Assembly: GCF_020329485.1 (NCBI RefSeq)
Contig: NZ_JAGKJI010000010.1
Coordinates: 62,001 to 126,000, forward strand
Direction of reading: 5' to 3'
DNA: 64,000 nucleotides
Source: Bradyrhizobium cenepequi
GTDB taxonomy: Bacteria; Pseudomonadota; Alphaproteobacteria; Rhizobiales; Xanthobacteraceae
Every line of letters begins with the position of its first letter. Position 1 is the stretch's first letter. The notes under the pieces are model-generated. The model was not told where the DNA came from and ran no database searches. It saw only the letters and a program-made list of their open reading frames with translations. Below, piece by piece: positions 44,778-55,576 of the stretch. Position numbers and translations under genes: made by a program.

Positions 44778-44882
44778 GTCATTTCGGGGCGCGCGAAGCG
44801 CGAGCCCGGAATCCATTTCGCCACCAGCTCATGCGGCCCGATAGATTCCGGGCTCGCGCCAAGAGGCGCGCCCCGGAATGAC
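44778..44882. repeat. Imperfect inverted repeat, GTCATTCCGGGGCGCG type
   Basis: The left arm 44778-44812 (GTCATTTCGGGGCGCGCG and onward) and right arm 44845-44882 are near-complementary. It ends 7 nt before the mobA stop codon. It is the third repeat element in this 500-nt gap. Confidence 0.7.
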
Positions 44883-44889
44883 AGTGGTG

Positions 44890-45516
44890 TCAGTCCGCTG
44901 CCGCATCCAGCGCCGCCAGCCTTTCGGCTTCGGCGATATCCTCAACGGTGTTCGCGTTGAAGAACGGGTCGAGCGGCTCGGTCGGCCAGTTTACAGTGGC
45001 GAGCTTGTAGCGGGCGGTCCAGCGGTCGATTTTCCTGATGTCTTTGACGGTGAGGGCGTGGCGGAGTTCGTCGCGGAGCGACACGCTCCATAGTCCGATC
45101 ACCGGATGCGACTGACCGGCAGAGGCTGCCACGGCCAGTTGCGCGTTTTCTTTCACCAGCGCCTCGTGGAGGCGTGAGACGAGATCACGCGGCAGGAAAG
45201 GGCAATCGGCGGCTGCGCTCAAGACCAGCGAGACCTCCGGCCGGTTTGCCGCCATCCATTCCAGTGCCGCCAAGATGCCGGCGAGAGGCCCTGGGAAATC
45301 GGCGACGCTGTCGGCGACGACGGGCAAACCGAACGCGACAAAGCGCGCGGGATCGCCATTGGCATTGAGGATGAGGCCGTCGCACTGCGGCGCGAGGCGC
45401 GCAATCACGCGCTCCAAGATCGTGCGGCCACCGATCGTGCGCATCGGCTTGTCGCCGCCGCCCATCCGCCGCGCGAGGCCGCCTGCGAGCAACACACCGG
45501 GAATCCGCGAATTCAC
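44890..45516 (-). CDS. mobA: Molybdenum cofactor guanylyltransferase MobA
   Basis: A 208-residue nucleotidyltransferase that attaches GMP to molybdopterin to make MGD, the cofactor form used by formate dehydrogenase. The signature [19 protein letters not shown] binds [34 protein letters not shown] and [13 protein letters not shown] follow. A GTG at 45516 is the best start, because the longer frame to 45591 runs through an intergenic repeat. It lies downstream of fdhD on the same strand, separated by about 160 nt of repeats. Confidence 0.9.
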   Translation of the reverse strand: MNSRIPGVLLAGGLARRMGGGDKPMRTIGGRTILERVIARLAPQCDGLILNANGDPARFVAFGLPVVADSVADFPGPLAGILAALEWMAANRPEVSLVLSAAADCPFLPRDLVSRLHEALVKENAQLAVAASAGQSHPVIGLWSVSLRDELRHALTVKDIRKIDRWTARYKLATVNWPTEPLDPFFNANTVEDIAEAERLAALDAAAD

Positions 45517-45520
45517 TTCA

Positions 45521-45636
45521 CCTCTCCCGCTTGCGGGAGAGGTCGGCGCGTAGCGCCGGGTGAGGGTTCTCTCCACCCGGGGGAGTCCCATTGCGGAGAG
45601 ACCCTCACCCCAACCCTCTCCCGCAAGCGGGAGAGG
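45521..45636. repeat. Paired hairpin repeats CCTCTCCCGC
   Basis: Two perfect 10-bp hairpins, CCTCTCCCGC-tt-GCGGGAGAGG (45521-45542) and CCTCTCCCGC-aa-GCGGGAGAGG (45615-45636). They flank further complementary GTGAGGGTTCTCTCC / GGAGAGACCCTCAC arms, so the whole unit can fold as a cruciform. It lies between fdhD and mobA and may reduce read-through. Confidence 0.75.
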
Positions 45637-45675
45637 GGGCGCAGCGCCTTTGTGGATGCACCTGATGTCATAATG

Positions 45676-46566
45676 TCAGTCGTCACCAGCTTCGCCCTTG
45701 CGCTTGTGCTTGGCGGATTCCTCCTCGACATAGTCGAGGTTCTGGTCGAACACGATGCGCTCCTGGCCTGACAGCGCGATGAAGCGTTTGCCGCGCGTGC
45801 GCCCGATCAGCGTCAGCCCGACCTGCCGCGCCAGTTCGACGCCCCAGGCGGTGAAGCCGGAGCGCGACACCAGAATCGGAATGCCCATCCTGACCGTCTT
45901 GATCACCATCTCCGAGGTCAGCCGACCCGTGGTGTAGAGGATCTTGTCGCCGGGGTCGACACCATGGCGGTAGATCCAGCCGGCGATCTTGTCGACGGCA
46001 TTGTGGCGGCCGACATCCTCGGTGTAGCAGATCGGCGTCCCCTCCTTGCACAGCACGCAGCCATGGATCGCGCCGGCTTCGAGATAGAGCGAGGGCATGG
46101 TGTTGATCGCATGCGTCATCTGGTAGAGCCAGGAGGTGCGCAATTCCGCCTTCGGCAGCGCCACGTTTTCGACCGCCTCCAGGAGATCGCCGAACGCCGT
46201 GCCCTGGGCGCAGCCCGAGGTCTGGGTGCGCTTCTTCAGCTTTTGCTCGAAATTGGTGTGGTGCTCGGTGCGGACGACCACCACCTGCAGGTCGTCGTCA
46301 TATTCGACCTCGGTGACGGCGTCGTCGTATTTGAGCATGTTCTGGTTGAGGAGATAGCCGAGCGCGAGATATTCGGGGTAGTCGCCGATCGTCATCATGG
46401 TGACGATCTCCTGCGCGTTCAGATATAGCGTCAGCGGCCGCTCCATCGGCACCTTGATCTCGACGCTGGTGCCGGTCTGGTCGGTCCCGGTCACCTGCTC
46501 GGTCAGGCGCGGGTCGTCCGGGTTGGGAACGATCAGGGGAGCAGGCGCTTTCTCAATCTTCATCAT
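45676..46566 (-). CDS. fdhD: FdhD, formate dehydrogenase accessory sulfurtransferase
   Basis: A 296-residue FdhD/FdsC-type protein that delivers sulfur to the molybdenum cofactor before insertion into formate dehydrogenase. The SGCAQGTAF loop contains the single conserved cysteine of alphaproteobacterial forms. Other hallmarks are MTIGDYPEYLALGYLLNQ, CYTEDVGRHNAVDKIAGW, ILYTTGRLTSEMVIK and VSRSGFTAWGVELARQ. Two adjacent ATGs (46566, 46563) are possible starts. The upstream frame to 46611 lacks conserved residues. Its partner enzyme is encoded at 51039-55507. Confidence 0.92.
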   Translation of the reverse strand: MMKIEKAPAPLIVPNPDDPRLTEQVTGTDQTGTSVEIKVPMERPLTLYLNAQEIVTMMTIGDYPEYLALGYLLNQNMLKYDDAVTEVEYDDDLQVVVVRTEHHTNFEQKLKKRTQTSGCAQGTAFGDLLEAVENVALPKAELRTSWLYQMTHAINTMPSLYLEAGAIHGCVLCKEGTPICYTEDVGRHNAVDKIAGWIYRHGVDPGDKILYTTGRLTSEMVIKTVRMGIPILVSRSGFTAWGVELARQVGLTLIGRTRGKRFIALSGQERIVFDQNLDYVEEESAKHKRKGEAGDD

Positions 46567-46642
46567 GGCGGTCAGGTTAGCATGACTTTCCCTGCCATCC
46601 GATATAAGCATGTCGGAAGCTTAGAGGAATAAGGGCTTCGCA

Positions 46643-46725
46643 CGTCATTGCGAGCGCAGCGAAGCAATCCATCCGTCTCCGCGGAAACTATGGATTGCTT
46701 CGTCGCTTCGCTCCTCGCAATGACG
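46643..46725. repeat. 30-bp inverted repeat, GTCATTGCGAGCGCAGCGAA type
   Basis: Arms CGTCATTGCGAGCGCAGCG and onward (46643-46672) and its complement (46690-46725) surround an 18-nt loop, with a few mismatches. It fills the gap between divergent fdhD and mobB. A 12-mer CAATGACGGCGG is repeated just after it (near 46738). Confidence 0.75.
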
Positions 46726-46780
46726 GCGGAGCGGGTGCAATGACGGCGGAACGAGTGGGTTCCTTTTGGGACGAGGTCGT

Positions 46781-47302
46781 ATGAAAGTGATCGGACTCGC
46801 AGGCTGGAGCGGCGCCGGCAAGACCACCTTGCTGTCGCGCGTGATTCCGCACCTGCTGGGGCTGGGCCTGCGCGTTTCCGTGATCAAGCATGCCCATCAC
46901 GAATTCGACGTGGACGTGCCCGGCAAGGATTCCTGGGTGCACCGCCAAGCGGGTGCGACCGAGGTGCTGGTCTCCTCCAGCCGGCGCTGGGCGCTGATGC
47001 ATGAACTGCGCGGCGCCAGCGAGCCGCGGCTAGCCGAACTGCTTGCCAAGATGGCGCCGGTCGATCTCGTCGTCGTCGAAGGCTTCAAACGCGAGCCGCT
47101 GCGCAAGATCGAGGTGTATCGTGCCGCCAACAACAAGCCGCTGCTGTTCCCCGATGATCCCGGCATTGTCGGGATCGCGACCGATGCGGCGATTGAAACC
47201 CGGCTGCCGACCGCCCATCTCGATGATGTCACCTCCGTTGCCGCCATGATGCAGCGCGCCGCCGTCGCGGTCGATGAGATCCTGGCGAAGAGCGAGACCT
47301 GA
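46781..47302 (+). CDS. mobB: Molybdopterin-guanine dinucleotide biosynthesis protein MobB
   Basis: A 173-residue P-loop GTPase-type protein that assists MobA. MKVIGLAGWSGAGKTTLLSR carries the Walker A motif; VSVIKHAHHEFDVDVPGKDS and VDLVVVEGFKREPLRKIEVY are typical of MobB. Its TGA at 47300-47302 directly abuts the moeA ATG at 47303, so the two genes form an operon. A GAGG element lies before the ATG. Confidence 0.92.
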   Translation: MKVIGLAGWSGAGKTTLLSRVIPHLLGLGLRVSVIKHAHHEFDVDVPGKDSWVHRQAGATEVLVSSSRRWALMHELRGASEPRLAELLAKMAPVDLVVVEGFKREPLRKIEVYRAANNKPLLFPDDPGIVGIATDAAIETRLPTAHLDDVTSVAAMMQRAAVAVDEILAKSET

Positions 47303-48556
47303 ATGGCGCAACTGTCCGACGATTGCTTTGCCTCCAGCGGGCCGATGATGTCGGTCGATGAAGCCGTGCGCCTGATCACAACGCGGGTAACGGCGATACC
47401 CGATATCGAGACCGTCGCGCTTGCGGAGGCCGACGGACGTATCCTCGCCAACGAAATCCTTGCGCCGCTGCCACTGCCGCCTTTCACCAACTCCGCCGTC
47501 GATGGCTATGCAGTGGCGAGCCGCGATCTTCCCAAAGCTTCGGAGCAGGCGTTTTCCATCAGTGGACGGGTGCAGGCGGGCGCGGCGGCGAATGCGCCGA
47601 TCGAGCCCGGTCATGCCGTGCGCATCTTTACGGGCGCGCCGCTGCCCGATGGCGCCGACACTGTATTCATGCAGGAGGATGTCCGCCTCGAGGGCGACAA
47701 AGTCGTCCTGCCCGCCGGCCTGGAGCCGGGCGCCAATGTGCGGCCGGCCGGCGAGGACATTCCGCTCGGCCACGCCGCGCTGCAGGCTGGAAAACGCCTG
47801 CGGCCGCAGGATGTCGCGCTGGCCGCGGCGTTCGGCCTCGTCAAGCTCGACGTGATCAGGCGCATCCGCGTCGCGGTGTTCTCGACCGGCGACGAGCTGG
47901 TCTCGCCCGGAGAGCGCCGCGCGCCGCCGCAACTGTTCGATTCCAACCGCTTCATGCTGATGGCAATGCTGCGGCGGCTCGGCTGCGAGGTCAGCGACCT
48001 CGGCATTCTCCGCGACGAGCCCGCCAGCCTCGCACGCGCGCTGAAGGACGTCGCAGGCCACCACGATCTGATCCTCACCACCGGCGGCGTCTCGACCGGC
48101 GAGGAGGATCACGTCAAGGCCGGCGTCGAGAGCGTCGGCCGCCTGGTGCTGTGGCGGATGGCGATCAAGCCCGGCCGTCCGGTCGCGATGGGCATCATCG
48201 GCGGCACGCCGTTCATTGGCCTGCCAGGCAATCCCGTTGCGAGCTTCGTCACCTTTGTTCACGTGGTGCGGCCAACCATTTTGGCGCTGTCCGCCGCCGT
48301 GCCGGAGCCGCTGGTGCCGATGCCGGTCCGCGCCGAGTTCACCTACAAGAAGAAGATCGGCCGTCGCGAATATGTCCGCGTCAACCTGCGTCAAGCGCAG
48401 GATGGCATGCTCGAAGCAGTCAAGTTTCCACGCGAGGGCGCAGGGCTGTTGTCGTCGCTGGTCGACACCGATGGCCTGGTCGAACTCAGTGAACCAATCA
48501 CACGCGTCGAACCCGGCCAGACCGTCGGATTTCTGTCCTATGCAAGCCTGATCTGA
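47303..48556 (+). CDS. moeA: Molybdopterin molybdenumtransferase MoeA (canonical)
   Basis: A 417-residue MoeA with all expected motifs: PPFTNSAVDGYAVASRDL, HAVRIFTGAPLPDGADTVFM, VAVFSTGDELVSPGERRA, LILTTGGVSTGEEDHVK, the LPGNPVASFVTF loop and a C-terminal beta-barrel domain. MoeA uses molybdate to release Mo-cofactor from adenylated molybdopterin. It is in an operon directly after mobB. It is the third MoeA-type protein encoded within 7 kb and the most canonical of them. Confidence 0.93.
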   Translation: MAQLSDDCFASSGPMMSVDEAVRLITTRVTAIPDIETVALAEADGRILANEILAPLPLPPFTNSAVDGYAVASRDLPKASEQAFSISGRVQAGAAANAPIEPGHAVRIFTGAPLPDGADTVFMQEDVRLEGDKVVLPAGLEPGANVRPAGEDIPLGHAALQAGKRLRPQDVALAAAFGLVKLDVIRRIRVAVFSTGDELVSPGERRAPPQLFDSNRFMLMAMLRRLGCEVSDLGILRDEPASLARALKDVAGHHDLILTTGGVSTGEEDHVKAGVESVGRLVLWRMAIKPGRPVAMGIIGGTPFIGLPGNPVASFVTFVHVVRPTILALSAAVPEPLVPMPVRAEFTYKKKIGRREYVRVNLRQAQDGMLEAVKFPREGAGLLSSLVDTDGLVELSEPITRVEPGQTVGFLSYASLI

Positions 48557-48608
48557 AGCTCTCGCGGAGCGATTGACGCTGCGCCAATGCTTCGCCATGT
48601 TCGCAAAC

Positions 48609-48881
48609 ATGACGACGACAAAACTCGATCTCACCGGTCTCAAATGTCCGCTGCCCGCGCTGAAGACGCGCAAGGCGCTGAAGGCGGTCAAGCCGGGTGA
48701 TTTTCTCGAAGTGCGCTGCACCGATCCGTTGTCAGTGATTGACATCCCGAACTTGATCCGCGAGACCGGCGACAAGGTCGAGATCACCGAGCGCAACGAC
48801 AGCCGCATCGTGTTTTTGATCGAGAAGACAAATGGGTCGATAGAGAAAATCGATGATGCTTCGTCCGCGCCGCAACGGTAG
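48609..48881 (+). CDS. TusA-family sulfurtransferase-like protein
   Basis: A 90-residue TusA/SirA-fold protein. LDLTGLKCPLPALKTRKAL carries the CPxP motif with the active cysteine, followed by DFLEVRCTDPLSVIDIPNLI and the terminal VFLIEKTNG strand. TusA-like proteins pass persulfide sulfur; in E. coli TusA influences Moco sulfur supply. Its location between moeA and the formate transporter suggests it serves FdhD or Moco sulfuration (inference). ATG 48609 is preferred; 48597 is an alternative. Confidence 0.85.
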   Translation: MTTTKLDLTGLKCPLPALKTRKALKAVKPGDFLEVRCTDPLSVIDIPNLIRETGDKVEITERNDSRIVFLIEKTNGSIEKIDDASSAPQR

Positions 48882-49203
48882 CCGTGCGCTGCAACAGCCG
48901 CGCTGCTTGGTACCTACCTTTTTCCTATCGACACATTTCAGACGTTCTGACCAACTGGTGGAGTAGTGCTCGCGTGCAAGGCACGCGCGATCTGGGGCGG
49001 GCACATCTGCAAATCAGGGCTGGCGGCCGGCACCAGACATCCGACATATCGCGTCGGATCCGGTGTGGGACTCTTCAATGCGCGTGGTGATCTCGGGCGC
49101 ATCGGGGAATGCCGCCGAGCAGCAGGGTTGCTCGCGGCGAATTTTGGGATGGGATTAAACAACTGGACGCGTGACTGAAGCGCGTGTGGGTAGGGAGGAT
49201 CGG
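48882..49203. other. Intergenic region before the OFA transporter
   Basis: About 320 nt without a protein-like frame. Its end contains the ribosome site GGGAGG before the transporter ATG. A promoter is expected here but no convincing -35/-10 pair or operator was found. Confidence 0.4.
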
Positions 49204-50859
49204 ATGACGACGATTAGCAGCACCGGCACTGTGGCCGGCGCGGGGCTTGGTTTCCTCGACAAGGAGCGGACGATTGCGACCGCCGGCTTCAATCGCTGGC
49301 TGGTGCCGCCGGCAGCACTCTGCATCCATCTGTGCATCGGCATGGCCTATGGCTTCTCGGTGTTCTGGCTGCCACTGTCGCGCGCGATCGGATTGAACGC
49401 GCCGAAGGCGTGTCCCGACATCTCGTTGTGGCAGGAATTGTTCACGACCAGCTGCGACTGGAAGGTGGCGAGCCTGGGGTGGATGTACACCCTGTTCTTC
49501 GTGCTGCTCGGTGTCTCCGCTGCGATCTGGGGTGGCTGGCTCGAACGCGTCGGGCCGCGCAAGGCCGGCTTCGTTGCCGCACTGTGCTGGGCGGGCGGTT
49601 TGCTGATCGGCGCGCTGGGCGTCTACGTCCACCAGCTCTGGCTGATGTGGCTGGGCGCCGGCGTCATCGGCGGCGTCGGCCTCGGGCTTGGCTACATCTC
49701 GCCGGTGTCGACACTGGTGAAATGGTTTCCCGATCGCCGCGGCATGGCGACCGGCATGGCGATCATGGGTTTTGGCGGCGGCGCCATGATCGGCGCGCCG
49801 CTCGCAAACATCCTGATGAACTATTTCAAGACCCCGACTTCGGTCGGCGTCTGGGAAACCTTCCTGGCGATGGGCGTGATCTATTGCGTGTTCATGATGA
49901 TCGGCGCCTTCCGCTATCGGATTCCGCCGGCCGGCTGGCAGCCCGAGGGCTGGACACCGCCGGCCAAGGCCAATGCGATGATCTCGACCAAGAACGTGCA
50001 TCTCGACGATGCGCACAAGACGCCGCAGTTCTGGCTGATCTGGTGGGTGCTCTGTCTCAACGTCTCCGCGGGCATCGGCGTGATCGGCATGGCCTCGCCG
50101 ATGCTGCAGGAGATCTTCGCCGGCAAGTTGATCGGATTGCCTAACGTCGGCTTCAACCAGCTTGACGCGTCGCAGAAGGCGCAGATCGCCGGCATCGCGG
50201 CGGGCTTCGCCGGGCTCTTGTCGCTGTTCAACATTGGCGGCCGTTTCTTCTGGGCTTCGCTGTCGGACAAGATCGGGCGCAAGAACACGTACTACACGTT
50301 CTTCCTGCTCGGCATCGCGCTCTATGCGCTGGCGCCGACCTTCGCGGCGATGGGCTCGAAACTCCTGTTCGTGCTCGGCTTCGGCATCATCCTATCGATG
50401 TATGGCGGCGGCTTCTCGACCGTGCCGGCCTATCTCGCCGACATGTTCGGAACGCAGTTCGTTGGCGCCATTCACGGGCGCCTGCTGACGGCGTGGGCGA
50501 CCGCGGGCATCATCGGTCCCGTCGTGGTCAACTACATCCGCGAGTTCCAGCTAGCTGCCGGCGTTCCGCGCGACCAGCTCTACAACACCACGATGTACAT
50601 CCTCTGCGCCATGCTGATCGCAGGCCTGATCTGCAATTATCTGGTCAAGCCGGTCGATCCGAAGTGGCATATGAGCGATGCGGAGGTAGCCAAGCTGCAG
50701 GCGGCGACTGCGAGCGCGGATGCGGCTGGTGCGCATGGTTCCCACGGAATCGGGTTCGGTGGGTTAGATGCCAAGGCCGCGCTGTTCTGGGCCTTTGTCG
50801 GCATTCCCCTGGCCTGGGGCGTCTGGAAGACGCTGGAGAGCGCGGTCAAGATCTTCTGA
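49204..50859 (+). CDS. OFA-family MFS transporter (oxalate/formate antiporter-like)
   Basis: A 551-residue membrane protein of the oxalate:formate antiporter family. Twelve transmembrane helices can be traced (CIHLCIGMAYGFSVFWLPL, LGWMYTLFFVLLGVSAAIW, MTxK-like WLERVGPRKAGF, GVGLGLGYISPVSTLVKWFP, FWASLSDKIGRKNTYY in the central loop region). An insertion after helix 1 (about 50-90) contains two cysteines. The likely role is exchange of oxalate for formate, or uptake of a small carboxylate. Its place just before the formate dehydrogenase genes supports a formate link. A GGGAGG site precedes ATG 49204. Confidence 0.85.
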   Translation: MTTISSTGTVAGAGLGFLDKERTIATAGFNRWLVPPAALCIHLCIGMAYGFSVFWLPLSRAIGLNAPKACPDISLWQELFTTSCDWKVASLGWMYTLFFVLLGVSAAIWGGWLERVGPRKAGFVAALCWAGGLLIGALGVYVHQLWLMWLGAGVIGGVGLGLGYISPVSTLVKWFPDRRGMATGMAIMGFGGGAMIGAPLANILMNYFKTPTSVGVWETFLAMGVIYCVFMMIGAFRYRIPPAGWQPEGWTPPAKANAMISTKNVHLDDAHKTPQFWLIWWVLCLNVSAGIGVIGMASPMLQEIFAGKLIGLPNVGFNQLDASQKAQIAGIAAGFAGLLSLFNIGGRFFWASLSDKIGRKNTYYTFFLLGIALYALAPTFAAMGSKLLFVLGFGIILSMYGGGFSTVPAYLADMFGTQFVGAIHGRLLTAWATAGIIGPVVVNYIREFQLAAGVPRDQLYNTTMYILCAMLIAGLICNYLVKPVDPKWHMSDAEVAKLQAATASADAAGAHGSHGIGFGGLDAKAALFWAFVGIPLAWGVWKTLESAVKIF

Positions 50860-50964
50860 TCGCATCGGCGTCGTGGGTGCTTTGGTCCCGCGACGCCGGC
50901 TTACGCGCAGGAACCGGGAAGGGATATGCGTGTTGGCATGTCCCTTAAATGCTTATTTAGACGC

Positions 50965-50996
50965 GATAATTTTATCTTGGCATCTGGCATGCCAGA
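50965..50996. promoter_or_regulatory. Two palindromes upstream of the formate dehydrogenase operon
   Basis: GATAATTTTATC (50965-50976, 10 of 12 positions symmetric) and the perfect 14-bp palindrome TCTGGCATGCCAGA (50983-50996) lie about 43 nt before the fdsB start. The local AT-rich stretch stands out from the coding sequence. They are candidates for a regulator site controlling the operon; no regulator gene is adjacent. Confidence 0.45.
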
Positions 50997-51038
50997 AGCT
51001 AGAGTTGATCTAATGAGTGACGAGAACGGGATGTTGCA

Positions 51039-52741
<1,703 letters not shown>

Positions 52742-52745
<4 letters not shown>

Positions 52746-55507
52746 CGACGATCCAGTTCGAGCTCGACGGCAAACAGGTCGAGGCCAAGGCGGGCGAGAC
52801 CATCTGGCAGGTGGCAAAGCGCCAAGGCCAGGAGATTCCGCATCTGTGCTATTCGCCGGCACCGGACTATCGGCCTGACGGCAATTGCCGCGCCTGCATG
52901 GTCGAGATCGAAGGCGAGCGCGTGCTCGCCGCCTCCTGCAAGCGCACGCCTTCCGTCGGCATGAAGGTGAAGACGGCGAGCAGCCGCGCCGTCGCCGCGC
53001 AGAAGATGGTGATGGAGCTCCTGGTCGCTGACCAGCCGGCGCGCAAGACCTCGCACGATCCCGATTCGAAATTCTGGCACTGGGCCGAGAAGACCGGCGT
53101 CACCGAGAGCCGTTTCCCGGCGGCGGAGCGCTGGGACGCCGACCCCAGCCATCCGGCGATGCGCGTCAATCTCGACGCCTGCATCCAGTGCGGGCTGTGC
53201 GTGCGCGCCTGCCGCGAGGTTCAGGTCAACGACGTCATCGGCATGGCCTACCGCAATGCCGATGCCAAGATCGTGTTCGACTTCGACGATCCGATGGGCG
53301 AGTCGACCTGCGTCGCCTGCGGCGAATGCGTGCAGGCCTGCCCGACCGGCGCGTTGATGCCGGCGGTGATGCTCGACGAGAAGCAGACCCGCGTCACCTA
53401 TCCTGATCGCAAGGTGGATTCGCTGTGCCCGTTCTGCGGCGTCGGCTGCCAGGTCACCTATCAGGTCAAGGACGAGAAGGTGATCTATGCGGAAGGGCGC
53501 GACGGCCCTGCCAATCACAACCGGCTCTGCGTCAAGGGCCGCTTCGGCTTCGATTATATCCACCATCCGCATCGGCTGACCAAGCCGCTGGTACGATTGC
53601 CGAACGCGAAGAAGGACGCCAACGACCAGGTCGATCCGGCCAATCCGTTCACGCATTTCCGCGAAGCGAGCTGGGAAGAGGCGCTCGACATCGCCGCGAA
53701 GGGTCTCGTCAAGATCCGCGACGAGAAGGGCGTGAAGGCGCTCGCCGGATTCGGATCGGCAAAAGGATCGAACGAGGAAGCCTATCTGTTCCAGAAACTG
53801 GTGCGCACCGGCTTCGGCTCCAACAATGTCGACCACTGCACGCGGCTGTGCCACGCCTCGTCGGTGGCGGCGCTGACGGAGGGGTTGAACTCCGGCGCGG
53901 TGTCGGCGCCGTTCTCGGCGGCGATGGATGCCGAGGTCATCATCGTGATCGGAGCCAACCCGACCGTGAACCATCCGGTGGCCGCGACCTATATCAAGAA
54001 CGCGGCCAAGCGCGGCGCCAAGCTGATCGTATTGGACCCGCGGCTGCAGTCGCTGTCGCGCTACGCCTATAAGCATCTCGCCTTCAAGCCGGGAAGCGAC
54101 GTCGCGATGCTGAACGCGATGATCAACACGATCATCACCGAAGGCCTGACCGACGATCAATACATCGCGGGCTATACCGAGGGCTTCGACGAGCTGAAGG
54201 CCAAGATTGTCGATTTCACGCCGGAGAAGATGGAGCCGATCTGCGGCATCCCGGCCGAGACCTTGCGCGAAGTGGCGCGGCTCTATGCGCGCGCGAAATC
54301 ATCGATCATCTTCTGGGGCATGGGCATCAGCCAGCACGTCCATGGCACCGACAATGCGCGCTGCCTGATCGCGCTCGCGCTGATCACCGGCCAGGTCGGC
54401 CGTCCTGGCACCGGCCTGCATCCGCTGCGCGGTCAGAACAACGTGCAGGGCGCGTCGGATGCCGGCCTGATCCCGATGTTCCTGCCGGACTATCAGCCGG
54501 TCGGCCGCGTCGATCTGCGCGGCAAGTTCGAGGAGCTCTGGCAGAAGAGCCTCGACCCGGTCCGCGGCCTGACGGTCGTCGAGATCATGAACGCGATCCA
54601 TGCCGGCGAAATCCGCGGCATGTATATCGAGGGGGAAAATCCCGCGATGTCCGATCCCGATCTGCAGCATGCGCGCGAGGCGCTTGCCATGCTTGATCAT
54701 CTCGTGGTGCAGGACCTCTTCGTCACCGAGACCGCATTCCATGCCGACGTGATCCTGCCGGCTTCGGCCTTCGCGGAGAAGTCCGGCACCTTCACCAACA
54801 CCGATCGCCGCGTGCAGCTCGCGCGCGAGGTGATCAAGCCGCCGGGCGATGCGCGGCAGGATCTCTGGATCATCCAGGAAATCGCCAGGCGCATGGGCCT
54901 GCCGTGGAATTACAGCGGTCCGGCTGATGTGTTCGCCGAGATGGCGGAGCTGATGCCGTCCTTGAAGAACATCACCTGGGAACGTCTGGTGCGCGAGGGT
55001 GCGGTGACCTATCCGGTCGACGATCCCAACAAGCCCGGCAACGAGATCATCTTCACCACGGGCTTCCCGACCGAAAGCGGCCGCGGCAAGATCGTGCCGG
55101 CGCATGTCATTCCGCCGGATGAAGTGCCCGACGACGAATATCCGATGGTGCTCTCGACCGGCCGCGTGCTCGAGCACTGGCACACGGGCTCGATGACCCG
55201 CCGTGCCGCCGTGCTCGACCAGATCGAGCCGGAGGCGGTCGCCTTCATGTCGCCCAAGGACATGCGGCGGATGCAGCTCTGGCCCGGCGACTTCATCCGG
55301 CTTCAGACCCGCCGCGGCGCGGTTGAGGTCAAGGTGCGCTCCGACCGCGACGTGCCGGAGAACATGGTGTTCATGCCGTTCTGTTATGCGGAGGCGGCGG
55401 CGAACCTCCTGACCAATCCGGCGCTCGATCCGTTCGGCAAGATTCCGGAATTCAAGTTCTGCGCCGCGCGCGCGGAAAAGGCCGAATTCCGCTCGGCCGC
55501 GGAGTAG
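52742..55507 (+). CDS. fdsA: NAD-dependent formate dehydrogenase catalytic subunit
   Basis: A 921-residue molybdenum enzyme that oxidises formate to CO2. The N-terminus has a 2Fe-2S domain (ELDGKQVEAKAGETIWQV, CRACMVEIEG), then a ferredoxin-like pair of 4Fe-4S sites (CIQCGLCVRACREVQ, CVACGECVQACPTGAL). The FdhF-like core follows with LCPFCGVGCQVTYQV and the catalytic cysteine (not selenocysteine) in VDHCTRLCHASSV. A C-terminal dinucleotide-binding domain (HWHTGSMTRRA, LQTRRGAVEVKV) holds bis-MGD. It starts at an ATGA overlap with fdsB. FdhD and MobA/MobB from the same region supply the cofactor. A small FdsD-type subunit was not seen downstream. Confidence 0.93.
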
Positions 55508-55576
55508 GCGGGAGCCTGCACGGGAACCTACCGGACAGCCGGCCGTTAATTTGGTCGGCGCGCAGGTGGGCATCCG

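Noticed and set aside
47030..48808. A 592-residue leftward open frame opposite moeA
   Set aside because: Antisense shadow with biased composition; mobB-moeA on the plus strand explains the region.
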